Source: Curtobacterium sp. MCBA15_008 (GTDB lineage Bacteria > Actinomycetota > Actinomycetes > Actinomycetales > Microbacteriaceae). Taken from it: a DNA stretch of 64,000 nucleotides. The notes beneath the pieces were generated by a model. The model was not told the origin of the DNA. It was given only the letters and a program-made list of their open reading frames with translations, and did not search any database. The position numbers and the translations under genes were made by a program. This document shows positions 44,072-52,533 of this stretch, piece by piece; position 1 is the stretch's first letter; every line of letters starts with the position of its first letter. The stretch is taken from positions 1 through 64,000 of the forward strand of contig NZ_MJGN01000002.1 of assembly GCF_001865065.1 (NCBI RefSeq). Direction: 5' to 3'.

Positions 44072-45057
44072 CGCTGTTCCTCGGCCTGGACGGCGGCGGC
44101 ACCAAGACCGCCGTCGTCCTCGCCGACGGCGACGGGACGGTCGTCGCCCGGTGGCGCGGGCCGGGGTGCTCCTGGCTCGACGACGGTCTCGACGCGGTGG
44201 CGACCGTCGTCGCCGACGGGACCCGCCGGGTCCTGACCTCGGCGGGTCGGTCCGCCGACGACGTCACGCACGCGTTCTACGGCCTCCCCGGTCACGGCGA
44301 GTCCGCGAGCACCGACGGCGCGCTCGACGCCCTGCCCGGCGTCGCCCTCGGCCACGACCGGTACACCGTCGGCAACGACATGCTCGCCGGCTGGGCGGGC
44401 TCCCTCGGCGGTCGGGACGGCATCAACGTCATCGCGGGCACGGGGTCGATGGCCTACGGCGAACGCGGCGACCGCACCCACCGGGTCGGCGGCTGGAGCG
44501 AACTGATCGGCGACGAGGGTTCCGCGCACTGGGTCGCGCGCCGCGGCCTCAACGCCTTCAGCCGGATGGCCGACGGACGGCTCCCGCGGACGCCGTTGCA
44601 CGCGCTCCTGCGGGAACGGACCGGCATCGTGGCGGACCTGGACCTCGTCGGTCTCGTCATGCAGGACCTGCAGGGCGGTCGCGCCGCGGTCGCCGCGCTG
44701 TCGCGGGTGGTCACCGCAGCCGCCGCGGTGGGGGACCCGGTGGCCGCCGAGATCCTCGACGACGCCGTCGACGAACTCGTCGAGCAGGTGCGCGTCGTCG
44801 CGGACGTGCTCGGGCACGACCCGGACGGTGCGCCGACCACGGTGTCGTCCTCGGGCGGGATGTTCTCGGACGACGGCTTCCGTGGCCGGTTCGTCGCACG
44901 CGTCGCCGACGAGCGCGGCGAGGACGCGCGACCGCGCTTCGCCCTGGTCGAGCCGGCGCTGTCGCCCGAGCTCGGCGCGGTCGTCTACGCGATCCGGCGA
45001 GCCGGTGAGCCGGTCCCCGTGGCCTGGCAGGACGGGGCCGCGACGGTCCAGCACTGA
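44068..45057 (+). CDS. BadF/BadG/BcrA-type sugar kinase (N-acetylglucosamine kinase-like)
   Basis: 329 aa ASKHA-fold kinase. The phosphate-1 motif is FLGLDGGGTKTAVVLAD (about 4-20), phosphate-2 is VIAGTGSMAYG (about 122-132), and VGGWSELIGDEGSAHWVARRGL is typical of GlcNAc-kinase-like proteins. It probably phosphorylates an amino sugar released by the GH4/GH36 enzymes, giving the substrate of the SIS enzyme. Overlaps the SIS gene by 4 nt. A palindromic element follows the stop. Confidence 0.87.
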   Translation: MTLFLGLDGGGTKTAVVLADGDGTVVARWRGPGCSWLDDGLDAVATVVADGTRRVLTSAGRSADDVTHAFYGLPGHGESASTDGALDALPGVALGHDRYTVGNDMLAGWAGSLGGRDGINVIAGTGSMAYGERGDRTHRVGGWSELIGDEGSAHWVARRGLNAFSRMADGRLPRTPLHALLRERTGIVADLDLVGLVMQDLQGGRAAVAALSRVVTAAAAVGDPVAAEILDDAVDELVEQVRVVADVLGHDPDGAPTTVSSSGGMFSDDGFRGRFVARVADERGEDARPRFALVEPALSPELGAVVYAIRRAGEPVPVAWQDGAATVQH

Positions 45058-45089
45058 CCGGACGGACGGTCGCAGCGACGGCAGACCGG

Positions 45090-45131
45090 GGCCTGGAGGC
45101 GCGGGGCGGGCCCGCACCGTGCCTCCAGGCC
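45090..45131. repeat. Dispersed palindromic element, GGCC-type arms
   Basis: Perfect 11-bp arms GGCCTGGAGGC and GCCTCCAGGCC, 42 bp. It lies between the convergent kinase and LacI genes and could terminate both. Confidence 0.9.
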
Positions 45132-45145
45132 CACAGGTGGGGACG

Positions 45146-46159
45146 TCACCGACGCGCGTCGCACCCGCAGCTCGCACCGAGCACCAGCTCGGCGGGCACC
45201 AGGTCGCGGTGCCACTGGTTGTCTGCGTCCAGGCCGAGGACCCGGTCCACGGCCGCCGCGGCCATCGTCTCGATCGGCTGGCGGACCGTCGTGAGCTGGG
45301 GGTTCGTGTAGTCCGCCTCGGCGGCGCCGTCGAAGGAGACGACCGCAACGTCGTCGGGTGCGGAGAGTCCCAGTTCCCAGAGCGCGCGGAGGACGCCGAC
45401 GGCCTGCATGTCGGAGCTGACGAAGACGGCTCGTGGACGGTTCTCGTCGGCGAACATGCGGAGGCCGGCCTCGTACCCGCCGCGGCGGTTGAAGTCCGTG
45501 CGGACGATCGGTCCGTCCGGCAGGCCGGCGTCGCGGAGGGCGCGCATCCAGCCCTGTTCGCGGAGTTCCATCGACCCCGTGTGGCCCATCACCAGGCCGA
45601 TCGACCGGTACCCGTGCTCGACGAGGTGTCTCGTGCCGTCGTACGCGCCGCGCAGGGCGTCCACGCCGATGCTCGGGTGGTCCGGCACCTCGAAGAAGGT
45701 GTTGAGCAGGACCATCGGGATGCCCGGGTCGGTGACCCGCGACAGGTCCGGCCGGGTCAGGATGCTCGTGACGATGATGCCGTCCACCTGCCGTGCGGAC
45801 AGGGTGCGCAGGCGGTCGAGTTCCTGGGTAGCGTCACCGTCGCTGTTCGCGAGCAGGACGTCGTACCCCCGTGCGGCGGCCGCGTGCGTGACCGCGACGG
45901 CGAGCTCCGACCAGAAGGGGTTGTCGAGCTCCGGGACGATCAGGCCGAGCATCTTCGACGATCCGGTGCGGAGGGCCTGTGCGCTGGCGTTCGGGCGGTA
46001 CCCGAGGACGCGGATGGCCTCGCGGACGCGGGCGGCCGTCTCGGTGGCGACGGGGCGTGGGCCGTCGTGCACGACGTAGCTCACGACCGAGGTGCTGACG
46101 CCGGCGTAGCGGGCGACGTCGGCGCGGGTCACCGCCCTCGGGTTCGTCGGGACGGTCAC
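45146..46159 (-). CDS. LacI family transcriptional regulator
   Basis: 337 aa. The N-terminal HTH is VTRADVARYAGVSTSVVSYVVHDGPRPVATETAARV (about 10-45), with the hinge ALRTGSSKMLGLIVP. The periplasmic-binding-protein-like sensor fills the rest. GTG 46159 is 9 nt after GAAGG, better than GTG 46168 or the longer frame to 46231. It ends in GCDARR after two Cys. Separated by a hairpin from the Gfo/Idh gene upstream; probably controls that gene and the divergent importer. Confidence 0.92.
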   Translation of the reverse strand: MTVPTNPRAVTRADVARYAGVSTSVVSYVVHDGPRPVATETAARVREAIRVLGYRPNASAQALRTGSSKMLGLIVPELDNPFWSELAVAVTHAAAARGYDVLLANSDGDATQELDRLRTLSARQVDGIIVTSILTRPDLSRVTDPGIPMVLLNTFFEVPDHPSIGVDALRGAYDGTRHLVEHGYRSIGLVMGHTGSMELREQGWMRALRDAGLPDGPIVRTDFNRRGGYEAGLRMFADENRPRAVFVSSDMQAVGVLRALWELGLSAPDDVAVVSFDGAAEADYTNPQLTTVRQPIETMAAAAVDRVLGLDADNQWHRDLVPAELVLGASCGCDARR

Positions 46160-46190
46160 GTCAGCCACCTTCGTCGGGTCCGGAAGCCGC

Positions 46191-46226
46191 GTTCGGGTGC
46201 CGGCCCGTGCGGACCGACACCCGAAC
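46191..46226 (-). terminator. Hairpin after the Gfo/Idh gene
   Basis: GTTCGGGTGCCGG (46191-46203) pairs with CCGACACCCGAAC (46214-46226), 12 of 13 bp. It lies 9 nt beyond the Gfo/Idh stop on the minus strand and before the LacI start, so the two genes are probably separate transcripts. No T-run. Confidence 0.65.
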
Positions 46227-46234
46227 ACCACTTG

Positions 46235-47467
46235 CTACTCGCTCGCGATACTAGACGAGGACCCCGTCGCGGCCGGCTCAGGGGCGTCGCCGAAGTCCGG
46301 CACCTCGAGGCGGACGCCGCCCTGCAGCGCGGACTGGTGCGCGATGATCCCCGGCAGGGTGAAGCGCGCGGCGGTCCAGGCGTTCACCGGCGGCAGGGTG
46401 CGGTCGACGACCGCGCGGACGAAGTCGTCGGCGAGGAACTGGTGGCTGCCCTCGTGCCCGGTCGGCACGCCGGCGTACTCGGCGGGCAGGCGGTCGGTGT
46501 CGTGCACCTCGGCGTAGCCGGAGACGAACGCGTCGCGGAGCGAGGGGTCGACGCCGGCCAGACGCGGGTCGTCGAGGTCCATCGTCGCCTGCGTGTTGAT
46601 CTTGTCGCTGATGTCGTGCGAGTCCTCCTTGTCCTGCCAGACGCTGACCTTGGCGAGCTGCTCGAAGCTCGCCTCGGTGCCGAAGTAGCGGAAGCGGGAC
46701 TCGCGGATGTGCGACGGGTACCCGACGCGGCGCATCTCGTTGATGCGCATGACCCCGCCGTTGTCGAGCTCGAACAGGGCGGTGGCGTTCGAGAAGTCGT
46801 TGTCGAACTGGCTGACGTCCTTGTCGAAGACCCCGTCGCCGCGGTCGTCCTTGACGCCGATGCAGCTGACGCTGACGGCGTGGCCGGGGATCGCGCCGAG
46901 GACCCCGCCGACCGAGTGGGTCGGGTAGAGCATCGGCGGGTAGCTGGCGGTGCGCTTCCAGTCCTCGCCGCCGCTGAACTGGTACGCGGCGTAGAAGCCG
47001 AGGTCCATGTCGTGGACGTAGTCGCCCTCGGAGTAGAAGACGCGACCGAAGGCGCCGTCGGCCACCTGCTTGCGGGCGAAGACCGTCGCCGGGTTGTAGT
47101 AGCTCGTCTCGCCCATCATGTAGGTGAGGCCGGTCTCGCGGACGGCCTCGATGATGTCGCGGATCTCGTCGACGGAGATCGCCATCGGCACGGCCGAGTA
47201 CACGTGCTTGCCGGCGCGGAGGGCCTTGACGACGAGCGGCCCGTGGGTCCATCGCTGGGTGAAGATCGCGACGGCGTCGACGTCCGAGGCGAGCACGGCG
47301 TCGAAGTCCGGGAACGTGCCGTCGAGGTGCTGCGACTCGACGAGCTCGGACGCGCGGTCGTCGACGAGGTCGGTGACGAAGACGCGGTCCACGTCGGGGT
47401 GCAGCTTGAACAGCTTGGCGAACTGGGGGGCGAACTGGCCCGCGCCGACCATTCCGACAGAGATCAT
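46235..47467 (-). CDS. Gfo/Idh/MocA family NAD(P)-dependent oxidoreductase
   Basis: 410 aa. The Rossmann motif is VGMVGAGQFAPQFAKLFKLHP (about 4-24), a variant GxGxxA pattern. The catalytic-loop Lys of the usual EKP is replaced: KHVYSAVPMAI (about 90-100) has AVP, while the family norm is EKP. MMGETSYYNPATVFARK follows. A missing canonical Lys suggests a different chemistry or a non-dehydrogenase role. GGAAAGG lies 6 nt before ATG 47467. It is divergent from a sugar ABC importer, so it probably transforms the imported sugar or inositol-like compound. Confidence 0.85.
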   Translation of the reverse strand: MISVGMVGAGQFAPQFAKLFKLHPDVDRVFVTDLVDDRASELVESQHLDGTFPDFDAVLASDVDAVAIFTQRWTHGPLVVKALRAGKHVYSAVPMAISVDEIRDIIEAVRETGLTYMMGETSYYNPATVFARKQVADGAFGRVFYSEGDYVHDMDLGFYAAYQFSGGEDWKRTASYPPMLYPTHSVGGVLGAIPGHAVSVSCIGVKDDRGDGVFDKDVSQFDNDFSNATALFELDNGGVMRINEMRRVGYPSHIRESRFRYFGTEASFEQLAKVSVWQDKEDSHDISDKINTQATMDLDDPRLAGVDPSLRDAFVSGYAEVHDTDRLPAEYAGVPTGHEGSHQFLADDFVRAVVDRTLPPVNAWTAARFTLPGIIAHQSALQGGVRLEVPDFGDAPEPAATGSSSSIASE

Positions 47468-47541
47468 CAGTGACCTTTCCAGGGGTGTGGTGTGCGTCGC
47501 CGAGCAGGTCGCTCCGATGCGATCGCAGGCCATGCTCGCAC

Positions 47542-47562
47542 GGTTGTCTACTCGTGACAACC
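47542..47562. promoter_or_regulatory. Candidate LacI-type operator
   Basis: GGTTGTC (47542-47548) and GACAACC (47556-47562) form a perfect inverted repeat with a 7-nt spacer. It lies in the 201-nt gap between the divergent Gfo/Idh and ABC genes. It is a likely site for the LacI protein encoded downstream of Gfo/Idh. Confidence 0.5.
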
Positions 47563-47588
47563 CCTGGATACCGGCAGAGAACGAACCC

Positions 47589-47617
47589 TTGCCACCAGGT
47601 GTCCCCACGTGTAGATT
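47589..47617 (+). promoter_or_regulatory. Sigma-70-like promoter of the ABC operon
   Basis: TTGCCA (47589-47594), a 17-bp spacer, then TAGATT (47612-47617). The best full -35/-10 pair I see in the window. It leaves a leader of about 45 nt with AAGGAG before ATG 47669, unlike the leaderless genes. Confidence 0.65.
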
Positions 47618-47668
47618 CCCGGCTCACGGACTGCCGCACGTCAGTCCACCGCAGACGAAGGAGTCGCG

Positions 47669-48640
47669 ATGGCCACCGAGAGCCCCGTGTCGTCACCCCT
47701 GACGACCGCCCGCCCACGGAGGGATCGGTCCGCCGAGCTCGCCCGTGCACGGACGTCCTCCCCACGACGCCGACCCAGGAACGACCTGTGGCTCGCACTG
47801 GTCTTCATCGCCCCGGCGGCGATCGGGTTCGCGGTCTTCCTGGCGTGGCCGACCGTCCGGGGGATCTACCTCAGCTTCACCTCGTACAACCTGCTCACCC
47901 CGCCCGAGTTCACCGGCCTGCAGAACTACGTGCGGCTCGTGCAGGACTCGATCTTCTGGCACTCGATGGTCGTCACCGTCGAGTACGTCCTCATCAACAT
48001 CGTCATCCAGACGGTGGTCGCGCTGTTCATCGCCGTGATGATGCACCGCCTGACGAAGTCGACCTTCGTGCGCGGCATCGTCCTCGCGCCCTACCTGGTG
48101 TCGAACGTCGTCGCGGCGCTCGTCTGGCTGTGGATCCTCGACACGCAGCTCGGCATCGGCAACGAGATGCTCGCCGCCCTCGGCCTCGACCGCATCCCGT
48201 TCCTGCAGAGCGACGTCTGGGGCATCCCCTCGATCGCGCTCATCAACGTCTGGCGGCACGTCGGCTACACGGCGCTCCTGATCTTCGCCGGCCTGCAGTC
48301 CCTGCCCGAGACCGTGTACGAGGCCGGACGCATCGACGGTGCGAGCGAGTGGAAGATGTTCTGGCGGATCACCGTGCCGCTCCTCCGCCCGATCCTGTCG
48401 CTCGTGCTCATCATCACCGTGATCGGGTCCTTCCAGGTGTTCGACACCGTCGCCGTCACCACGCAGGGCGGCCCCGCGAACGCCACGAACGTCGTGCAGA
48501 ACTACATCTACAACCTGGCCTTCGGCCGGTTCCAGTTCGGCTACGCCTCCGCGGTGTCGGTCGCGCTCCTCGTCGTCCTCAGCATCATCACGATCATCCA
48601 GTACCGCCTCACCCGCTCGGGTGAGTCGGACCTGGACTGA
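47669..48640 (+). CDS. Sugar ABC transporter permease (MalF type)
   Basis: 323 aa with a Ser/Arg-rich N-terminal tail of about 38 residues and six membrane helices. The EAA loop is TVYEAGRIDGASEWKMFWRITVPLLRP (about 213-239). AAGGAG (47658-47663) precedes ATG 47669. First gene of an importer whose second permease and binding protein follow; no ATPase gene is present. Confidence 0.93.
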   Translation: MATESPVSSPLTTARPRRDRSAELARARTSSPRRRPRNDLWLALVFIAPAAIGFAVFLAWPTVRGIYLSFTSYNLLTPPEFTGLQNYVRLVQDSIFWHSMVVTVEYVLINIVIQTVVALFIAVMMHRLTKSTFVRGIVLAPYLVSNVVAALVWLWILDTQLGIGNEMLAALGLDRIPFLQSDVWGIPSIALINVWRHVGYTALLIFAGLQSLPETVYEAGRIDGASEWKMFWRITVPLLRPILSLVLIITVIGSFQVFDTVAVTTQGGPANATNVVQNYIYNLAFGRFQFGYASAVSVALLVVLSIITIIQYRLTRSGESDLD

Positions 48641-48656
48641 ACGGAGCGTTCCGATC

Positions 48657-49598
48657 ATGACCACCACCCTCACCCGCTCCGTCACCACGAAGCGTCAGCC
48701 CCGGCCCGGAGCCGCCCACCGCCGTCGTCCCTCGGTCGGCCGCGTCCTCGCCTGGATCGCGATGATCGCGGTCATCGTCATCACCCTGTTCCCCTTCTAC
48801 TGGATCCTCCGCACCGCACTGTCCTCGAACGGCGCGATCAACTCCGACCCCACCTCGCTGCTGCCGGTCGGCTTCAGCCTGGGCGGGTTCGAGCGGGTGT
48901 TCGGGCTGCAGTCCACGAAGGAGGCCCTCGAGCAGGGCGGCTCCGGAGCGGCGCTGAACTTCTGGCGCTACCTCGGCAACTCCGTCGTCGTCTCGACCCT
49001 GGTCACCGTCGGCCAGGTGTTCTTCTCCGCCGCGGCCGCCTACGCCTTCGCACGGCTGCGCTGGCCCGGTCGCGACAAGGTCTTCGCGGTGTTCCTCGCC
49101 GGGCTGATGGTCCCCGCGATCTTCACGCTGCTGCCGAACTTCGCGCTGATCAAGCAGCTCGGCCTCGTCGACAACCTGCTCGGCATCGCCCTGCCGACGA
49201 TGTTCATGACCCCGTTCGCGGTGTTCTTCCTCCGGCAGTTCTTCCTCGGCATCTCGAAGGAGGTCGAGGAGGCCGCACTCATCGACGGCGCCGGCAAGAT
49301 CCGGGTGTTCTTCCGCCTGGTCATCCCGATGGCCGCGGCGCCGATCGCGACCCTCGCCGTGCTGACGTACATCACCAGCTGGAACGACTACTTCTGGCCG
49401 CTCATGGTCTCGTACACCGACAGCTCGCGCGTACTGACGGTCGCGCTCGGCGTCTTCAAGTCGCAGACCCCGCAGTCCGGCACCGACTGGGCGGGCCTGA
49501 TGGCCGCGACCCTGGTGGCGGCGCTCCCGATGATCGTGCTGTTCGGCCTCTTCGCCAAGCGCATCGTCAACTCCATCGGTTTCTCCGGGATCAAGTGA
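48657..49598 (+). CDS. Sugar ABC transporter permease (MalG type)
   Basis: 313 aa with six membrane helices. The EAA loop is EVEEAALIDGAGKIRVFFRLVIPMAA (about 202-227). An upstream in-frame start at 48621 would overlap the previous stop; ATG 48657 with an ACGGAG 9 nt upstream is preferred. The stop is followed after 23 nt by the binding protein. Confidence 0.92.
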   Translation: MTTTLTRSVTTKRQPRPGAAHRRRPSVGRVLAWIAMIAVIVITLFPFYWILRTALSSNGAINSDPTSLLPVGFSLGGFERVFGLQSTKEALEQGGSGAALNFWRYLGNSVVVSTLVTVGQVFFSAAAAYAFARLRWPGRDKVFAVFLAGLMVPAIFTLLPNFALIKQLGLVDNLLGIALPTMFMTPFAVFFLRQFFLGISKEVEEAALIDGAGKIRVFFRLVIPMAAAPIATLAVLTYITSWNDYFWPLMVSYTDSSRVLTVALGVFKSQTPQSGTDWAGLMAATLVAALPMIVLFGLFAKRIVNSIGFSGIK

Positions 49599-49621
49599 CC
49601 CGGGTCGGACAGGACGACACC

Positions 49622-51001
49622 ATGACGAACGAACTCTCCCGCCGCGCACTCTTCGCCGGCGGTGCCTCCGCCCTCGCTCTCGGTGCGCTCGCCGCGTGCT
49701 CCTCGCCGAGCCGGGGGACCGGCACGGCGTCGCGGAGCGGTGCCACGACCGTGAGCTACTGGCTGTGGGACTCCAACCAGTTGCCCGCGTACCAGGCGGT
49801 CGCCGAGGCGTTCCACCAGGAGCACCCCGACATCACCGTGAAGATCACGCAGCTCGGCTGGAACGACTACTGGACGAAGCTCACCGCCGGGTTCATCGCC
49901 GGCACCGCGCCCGACGTCTTCACCGACCACCTGACGAAGTTCCCGCAGTACTCCGACCTCGACGTCCTGTACAAGCTCGACGAGCTCGAGGCCACCAAGG
50001 GCATCCGCGACGACGACTACCAGTCCGGGCTCGCCGCGCTCTGGAAGGGCAAGGACGGGCACCGGTACGGGTCGCCGAAGGACTGGGACACCATCGCGAT
50101 GTTCTACGACAAGAAGTCGATGGCGAAGGCCGGGGTCTCCGACGCGGAACTCGCTGCGCTCGAGTGGAACCCGGACGACGGCGGATCGTTCGAACGGATG
50201 CTCGCGCACCTGACCGTCGACTCGAAGGGCCGGCGCGGGGACGAGCCCGGCTTCGACAAGCACGACGTCGCGGTCTACGGCATCTCGTCGAACGGCTCCG
50301 GCGGCGACGGCTTCGGGCAGACGCAGTGGTCGCCCTTCACCGGGTCGACCGACTGGTTCTACACGAACGAGAACCCGTGGGGCGACAAGTTCCGCTACGA
50401 CGAGAAGGTCGTGCAGGACACCCTCGCCTGGTACTACGGACTCGCCGAGAAGGGCTACATGGCGAAGTACGGGGTGTTCTCCACCACCACCGGTCCGGAG
50501 GTGCAGCTCGGTGCCGGCAAGTGCGCGCTGTCGTTCAACGGCTCGTGGATGATCGGCTCGTACCTCAACATGAAGGACCTCGACATCGCCCTCGCGCCGA
50601 CGCCGGTCGGGCCGATCGGTCACCGCGCCTCCATGTTCAACGGGCTCGGCGACTCGATCACGAAGCAGGCGAAGAACCCCGAGGCAGCCGCCAAGTGGGT
50701 CGCGTTCCTCGGCAGCGACACCGCGCAGGAGATCGTCGGCAAGGCCGGCATCGTGTTCCCGGCACGTCCCGCCGGCACCGAGGCAGCCGTCGCCTCGTTC
50801 CGGGAGCGCGGGCTCGACGTCTCCGCGTTCACCCGGCAGGTGGAGGAGCAGACCACCTTCCTGTTCCCGGTGACGAAGAACCCGGCCGACGTGCAGGCGT
50901 TGCTGCAGCCCGCGTTCGACGACGTCTACGCGAACGGCAAGTCGATCCGCACGCTCACCGGGATCAACGAGGAGGTCAACAACCTGCTCGCGCTCACCTG
51001 A
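49622..51001 (+). CDS. Sugar ABC transporter substrate-binding lipoprotein
   Basis: 459 aa. The N-terminus SRRALFAGGASALALGALAACSS combines a twin-arginine-like SRRALF motif and a lipobox LAAC (Cys about 26), so export may be by Tat and then lipidation. TVSYWLWDSNQLPAYQAV starts the mature family-1 sugar-binding fold. ATG 49622 with GACAGGAC upstream is preferred to GTG 49595, which would overlap the permease stop. The ligand is unknown. In this operon the binding protein comes last; in the first sugar operon it comes before the permeases. Confidence 0.9.
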   Translation: MTNELSRRALFAGGASALALGALAACSSPSRGTGTASRSGATTVSYWLWDSNQLPAYQAVAEAFHQEHPDITVKITQLGWNDYWTKLTAGFIAGTAPDVFTDHLTKFPQYSDLDVLYKLDELEATKGIRDDDYQSGLAALWKGKDGHRYGSPKDWDTIAMFYDKKSMAKAGVSDAELAALEWNPDDGGSFERMLAHLTVDSKGRRGDEPGFDKHDVAVYGISSNGSGGDGFGQTQWSPFTGSTDWFYTNENPWGDKFRYDEKVVQDTLAWYYGLAEKGYMAKYGVFSTTTGPEVQLGAGKCALSFNGSWMIGSYLNMKDLDIALAPTPVGPIGHRASMFNGLGDSITKQAKNPEAAAKWVAFLGSDTAQEIVGKAGIVFPARPAGTEAAVASFRERGLDVSAFTRQVEEQTTFLFPVTKNPADVQALLQPAFDDVYANGKSIRTLTGINEEVNNLLALT

Positions 51002-51095
51002 CGAGCGTCGCGGATCGTCCGCACACCGCGAGCACCGGTGCGGTGTGCGGACGACGCGTTGATCGGCGTCGGGGGCTCGGCCCAGACTGGCGGGG

Positions 51096-51566
51096 ATGAC
51101 CTCCCTCGAATCACTCGTGTACATGTCCGTCGCCGTGGACGACCTGACCGACGACCAGCTGGTCGACATGCTGCGCGAGGCGCGGCTCCGCAACGAGGCG
51201 CTCGGTGTCTCCGGCCTGCTTCTAGCCAAGGGCGGCCGCTTCATGCAGGTCCTCGAGGGGCCGGCGTGGAGCGTCGAGGACCGCTTCGCCGCCATCGAAC
51301 GCGATCCGCGCCACCGCGAGGTCAAGTCGCTCTCGCGCGAACCGATCGACGCCCGCCGCTTCGACGGCTGGGCGATGGCCTTCGGCAACCCGTCGGACGC
51401 CGAGGTCCGCGAGGAACCCGGCTTCAGCACGTTCCTGACGGAGCGCTCCGGTCTGCCGACCGGCCTGGCAGGAACGCCCGCCGACTGGCTCCTCCGCTGG
51501 TTCCGCGGGCGAGACCTGCTGGACGTCCCGCAGGAGCGCGTCAGCCTGGCCCGGCACGCCGCCTGA
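51096..51566 (+). CDS. BLUF-domain blue-light photoreceptor (copy 1)
   Basis: 156 aa, a stand-alone BLUF protein binding FAD and sensing blue light. Key residues are Y9, N33 and Q51 (in RFMQVLEG), with a W-x-M pair in FDGWAMAF. EARLRNEALGVSGLLLAKGGRFMQ is the core signature. A C-terminal extension of about 55 residues with FRGRDLLDVPQERV probably couples to a partner. Upstream CAGACT ends 7 nt before ATG 51096, suggesting a leaderless start. The paralogue at 53025 shares most of the sequence. Confidence 0.92.
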   Translation: MTSLESLVYMSVAVDDLTDDQLVDMLREARLRNEALGVSGLLLAKGGRFMQVLEGPAWSVEDRFAAIERDPRHREVKSLSREPIDARRFDGWAMAFGNPSDAEVREEPGFSTFLTERSGLPTGLAGTPADWLLRWFRGRDLLDVPQERVSLARHAA

Positions 51567-51601
51567 CCCCGTCCGTCGCGTCGCCGACGCGACCACCCTC
51601 G

Positions 51602-51641
51602 GACTGGAGGCGCGGTGCGGGCCCGCACCGCGCCTCCCGTC
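51602..51641. repeat. Dispersed palindromic element, GAC-type arms
   Basis: Arms GACTGGAGGC and GCCTCCCGTC with a perfectly paired centre (GCGGTGCGGGCCCGCACCGC). It lies between BLUF copy 1 and the ScbR-like TetR, both on the plus strand, and ends 15 nt before the TetR start. Confidence 0.9.
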
Positions 51642-51656
51642 AGTGAGACTGGAACC

Positions 51657-52268
51657 GTGGAACGACGTGCGCTGATCCTGGTGGCCGCGGCCGAGGAGTT
51701 CGACCGCGCCGGGTACGCCGCCGCGACCGTCGCGGGCATCGCCAGCACCGCGGGCGTCTCGCAGGGCGCCCTGCACTTCCACTTCCCGACCAAGCTCGCG
51801 ATGGCGCTCGCCGTCATCGACGAGCAGAACGCCCGCACGTTCGACGTCGTGAGCCACGCCGACACCTCGCCGACGGCAGCGCTCATCGCCGCGTCGAAGG
51901 GCATCGCCGACCTGCTCCGCACCGACCCGATCGTGCGCGCCGGCATCCGGCTGTCGCTCGAGCGGGGCGAGTTCGCGGCGGCGACCGTGAGCTTCTACGA
52001 ACAGTGGACCGCCGGCATCGTCGACGTGTTCCGGCTCGCCGTCGCCAGCGGCGAGCTCCGGACGGAACTGACCGCCGAGCAGCTCGGCGCGACGCTCGTG
52101 CCGTACTTCACGGGGGTGCAGCTCGTGTCCGACGTCCGGACCGGTCGAGCCGACCTGCACCAGCACGTCGGGACCATGTGGCACGTCGTGCTCGCGGCGA
52201 CCGCCGACCCGCGGCACCGTGAGCGCCTGCTCGGGGTCGCGGACGAGGCCTTCACCCCGGCAGACTGA
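51657..52268 (+). CDS. TetR family regulator, ScbR/gamma-butyrolactone-receptor-like
   Basis: 203 aa. The HTH ATVAGIASTAGVSQGALHFHFPTKLAMALAV (about 22-52) closely resembles ScbR/ArpA-type autoregulator receptors, in which ALYFHFP is characteristic. The larger C-terminal domain would bind the ligand. No autoregulator synthase (AfsA) is in the window, so the signal is unknown. GTG 51657 follows GAGACT at 6 nt, close to the palindromic element. It sits between two BLUF genes and may govern the cluster. Confidence 0.85.
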   Translation: MERRALILVAAAEEFDRAGYAAATVAGIASTAGVSQGALHFHFPTKLAMALAVIDEQNARTFDVVSHADTSPTAALIAASKGIADLLRTDPIVRAGIRLSLERGEFAAATVSFYEQWTAGIVDVFRLAVASGELRTELTAEQLGATLVPYFTGVQLVSDVRTGRADLHQHVGTMWHVVLAATADPRHRERLLGVADEAFTPAD

Positions 52269-52272
52269 GGAC

Positions 52273-52533
52273 ATGAGCCTCCCCGACGGTGCGCGGAGCG
52301 CAGCCCGCGTGCTGACCACGGTCGCCACGGTCCTCGTCACCGTCGGCTTCGTCGCCGTCTCGGTCGCGTCGTGGTCGCTGTTCGTCACGGTGGACGACGG
52401 CGGCGGAGCGAACATCGGCGGCGGCATCCTCGCGCTCTTCGGACTCGTGGTGGGCGGCCTCGGCCTGGTGCTGCTCGTCGTGAGCGGTGTCGTCGCCGTG
52501 ACCCGGCGCATCCGCGGCAGACTGTCGACATGA
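52273..52533 (+). CDS. Small membrane protein of unknown function
   Basis: 86 aa with two membrane helices, VLTTVATVLVTVGFVAVSVA and GGILALFGLVVGGLGLVLLV, and a short Gly/Asp loop. It starts 5 nt after the TetR stop and overlaps the next gene by 4 nt (ATGA), so the three are one transcript. No family recognised. Confidence 0.72.
   Translation: MSLPDGARSAARVLTTVATVLVTVGFVAVSVASWSLFVTVDDGGGANIGGGILALFGLVVGGLGLVLLVVSGVVAVTRRIRGRLST

Noticed and set aside
44828-47473. 881-codon plus-strand frame over the LacI and Gfo/Idh genes
   Set aside because: Asp/Val/Arg/Glu-rich shadow; both minus-strand genes have standard motifs and start sites.
49388-51946. 852-codon minus-strand frame opposite the binding protein and BLUF gene
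   Set aside because: Shadow frame; it also runs through a palindromic element and has no domain.
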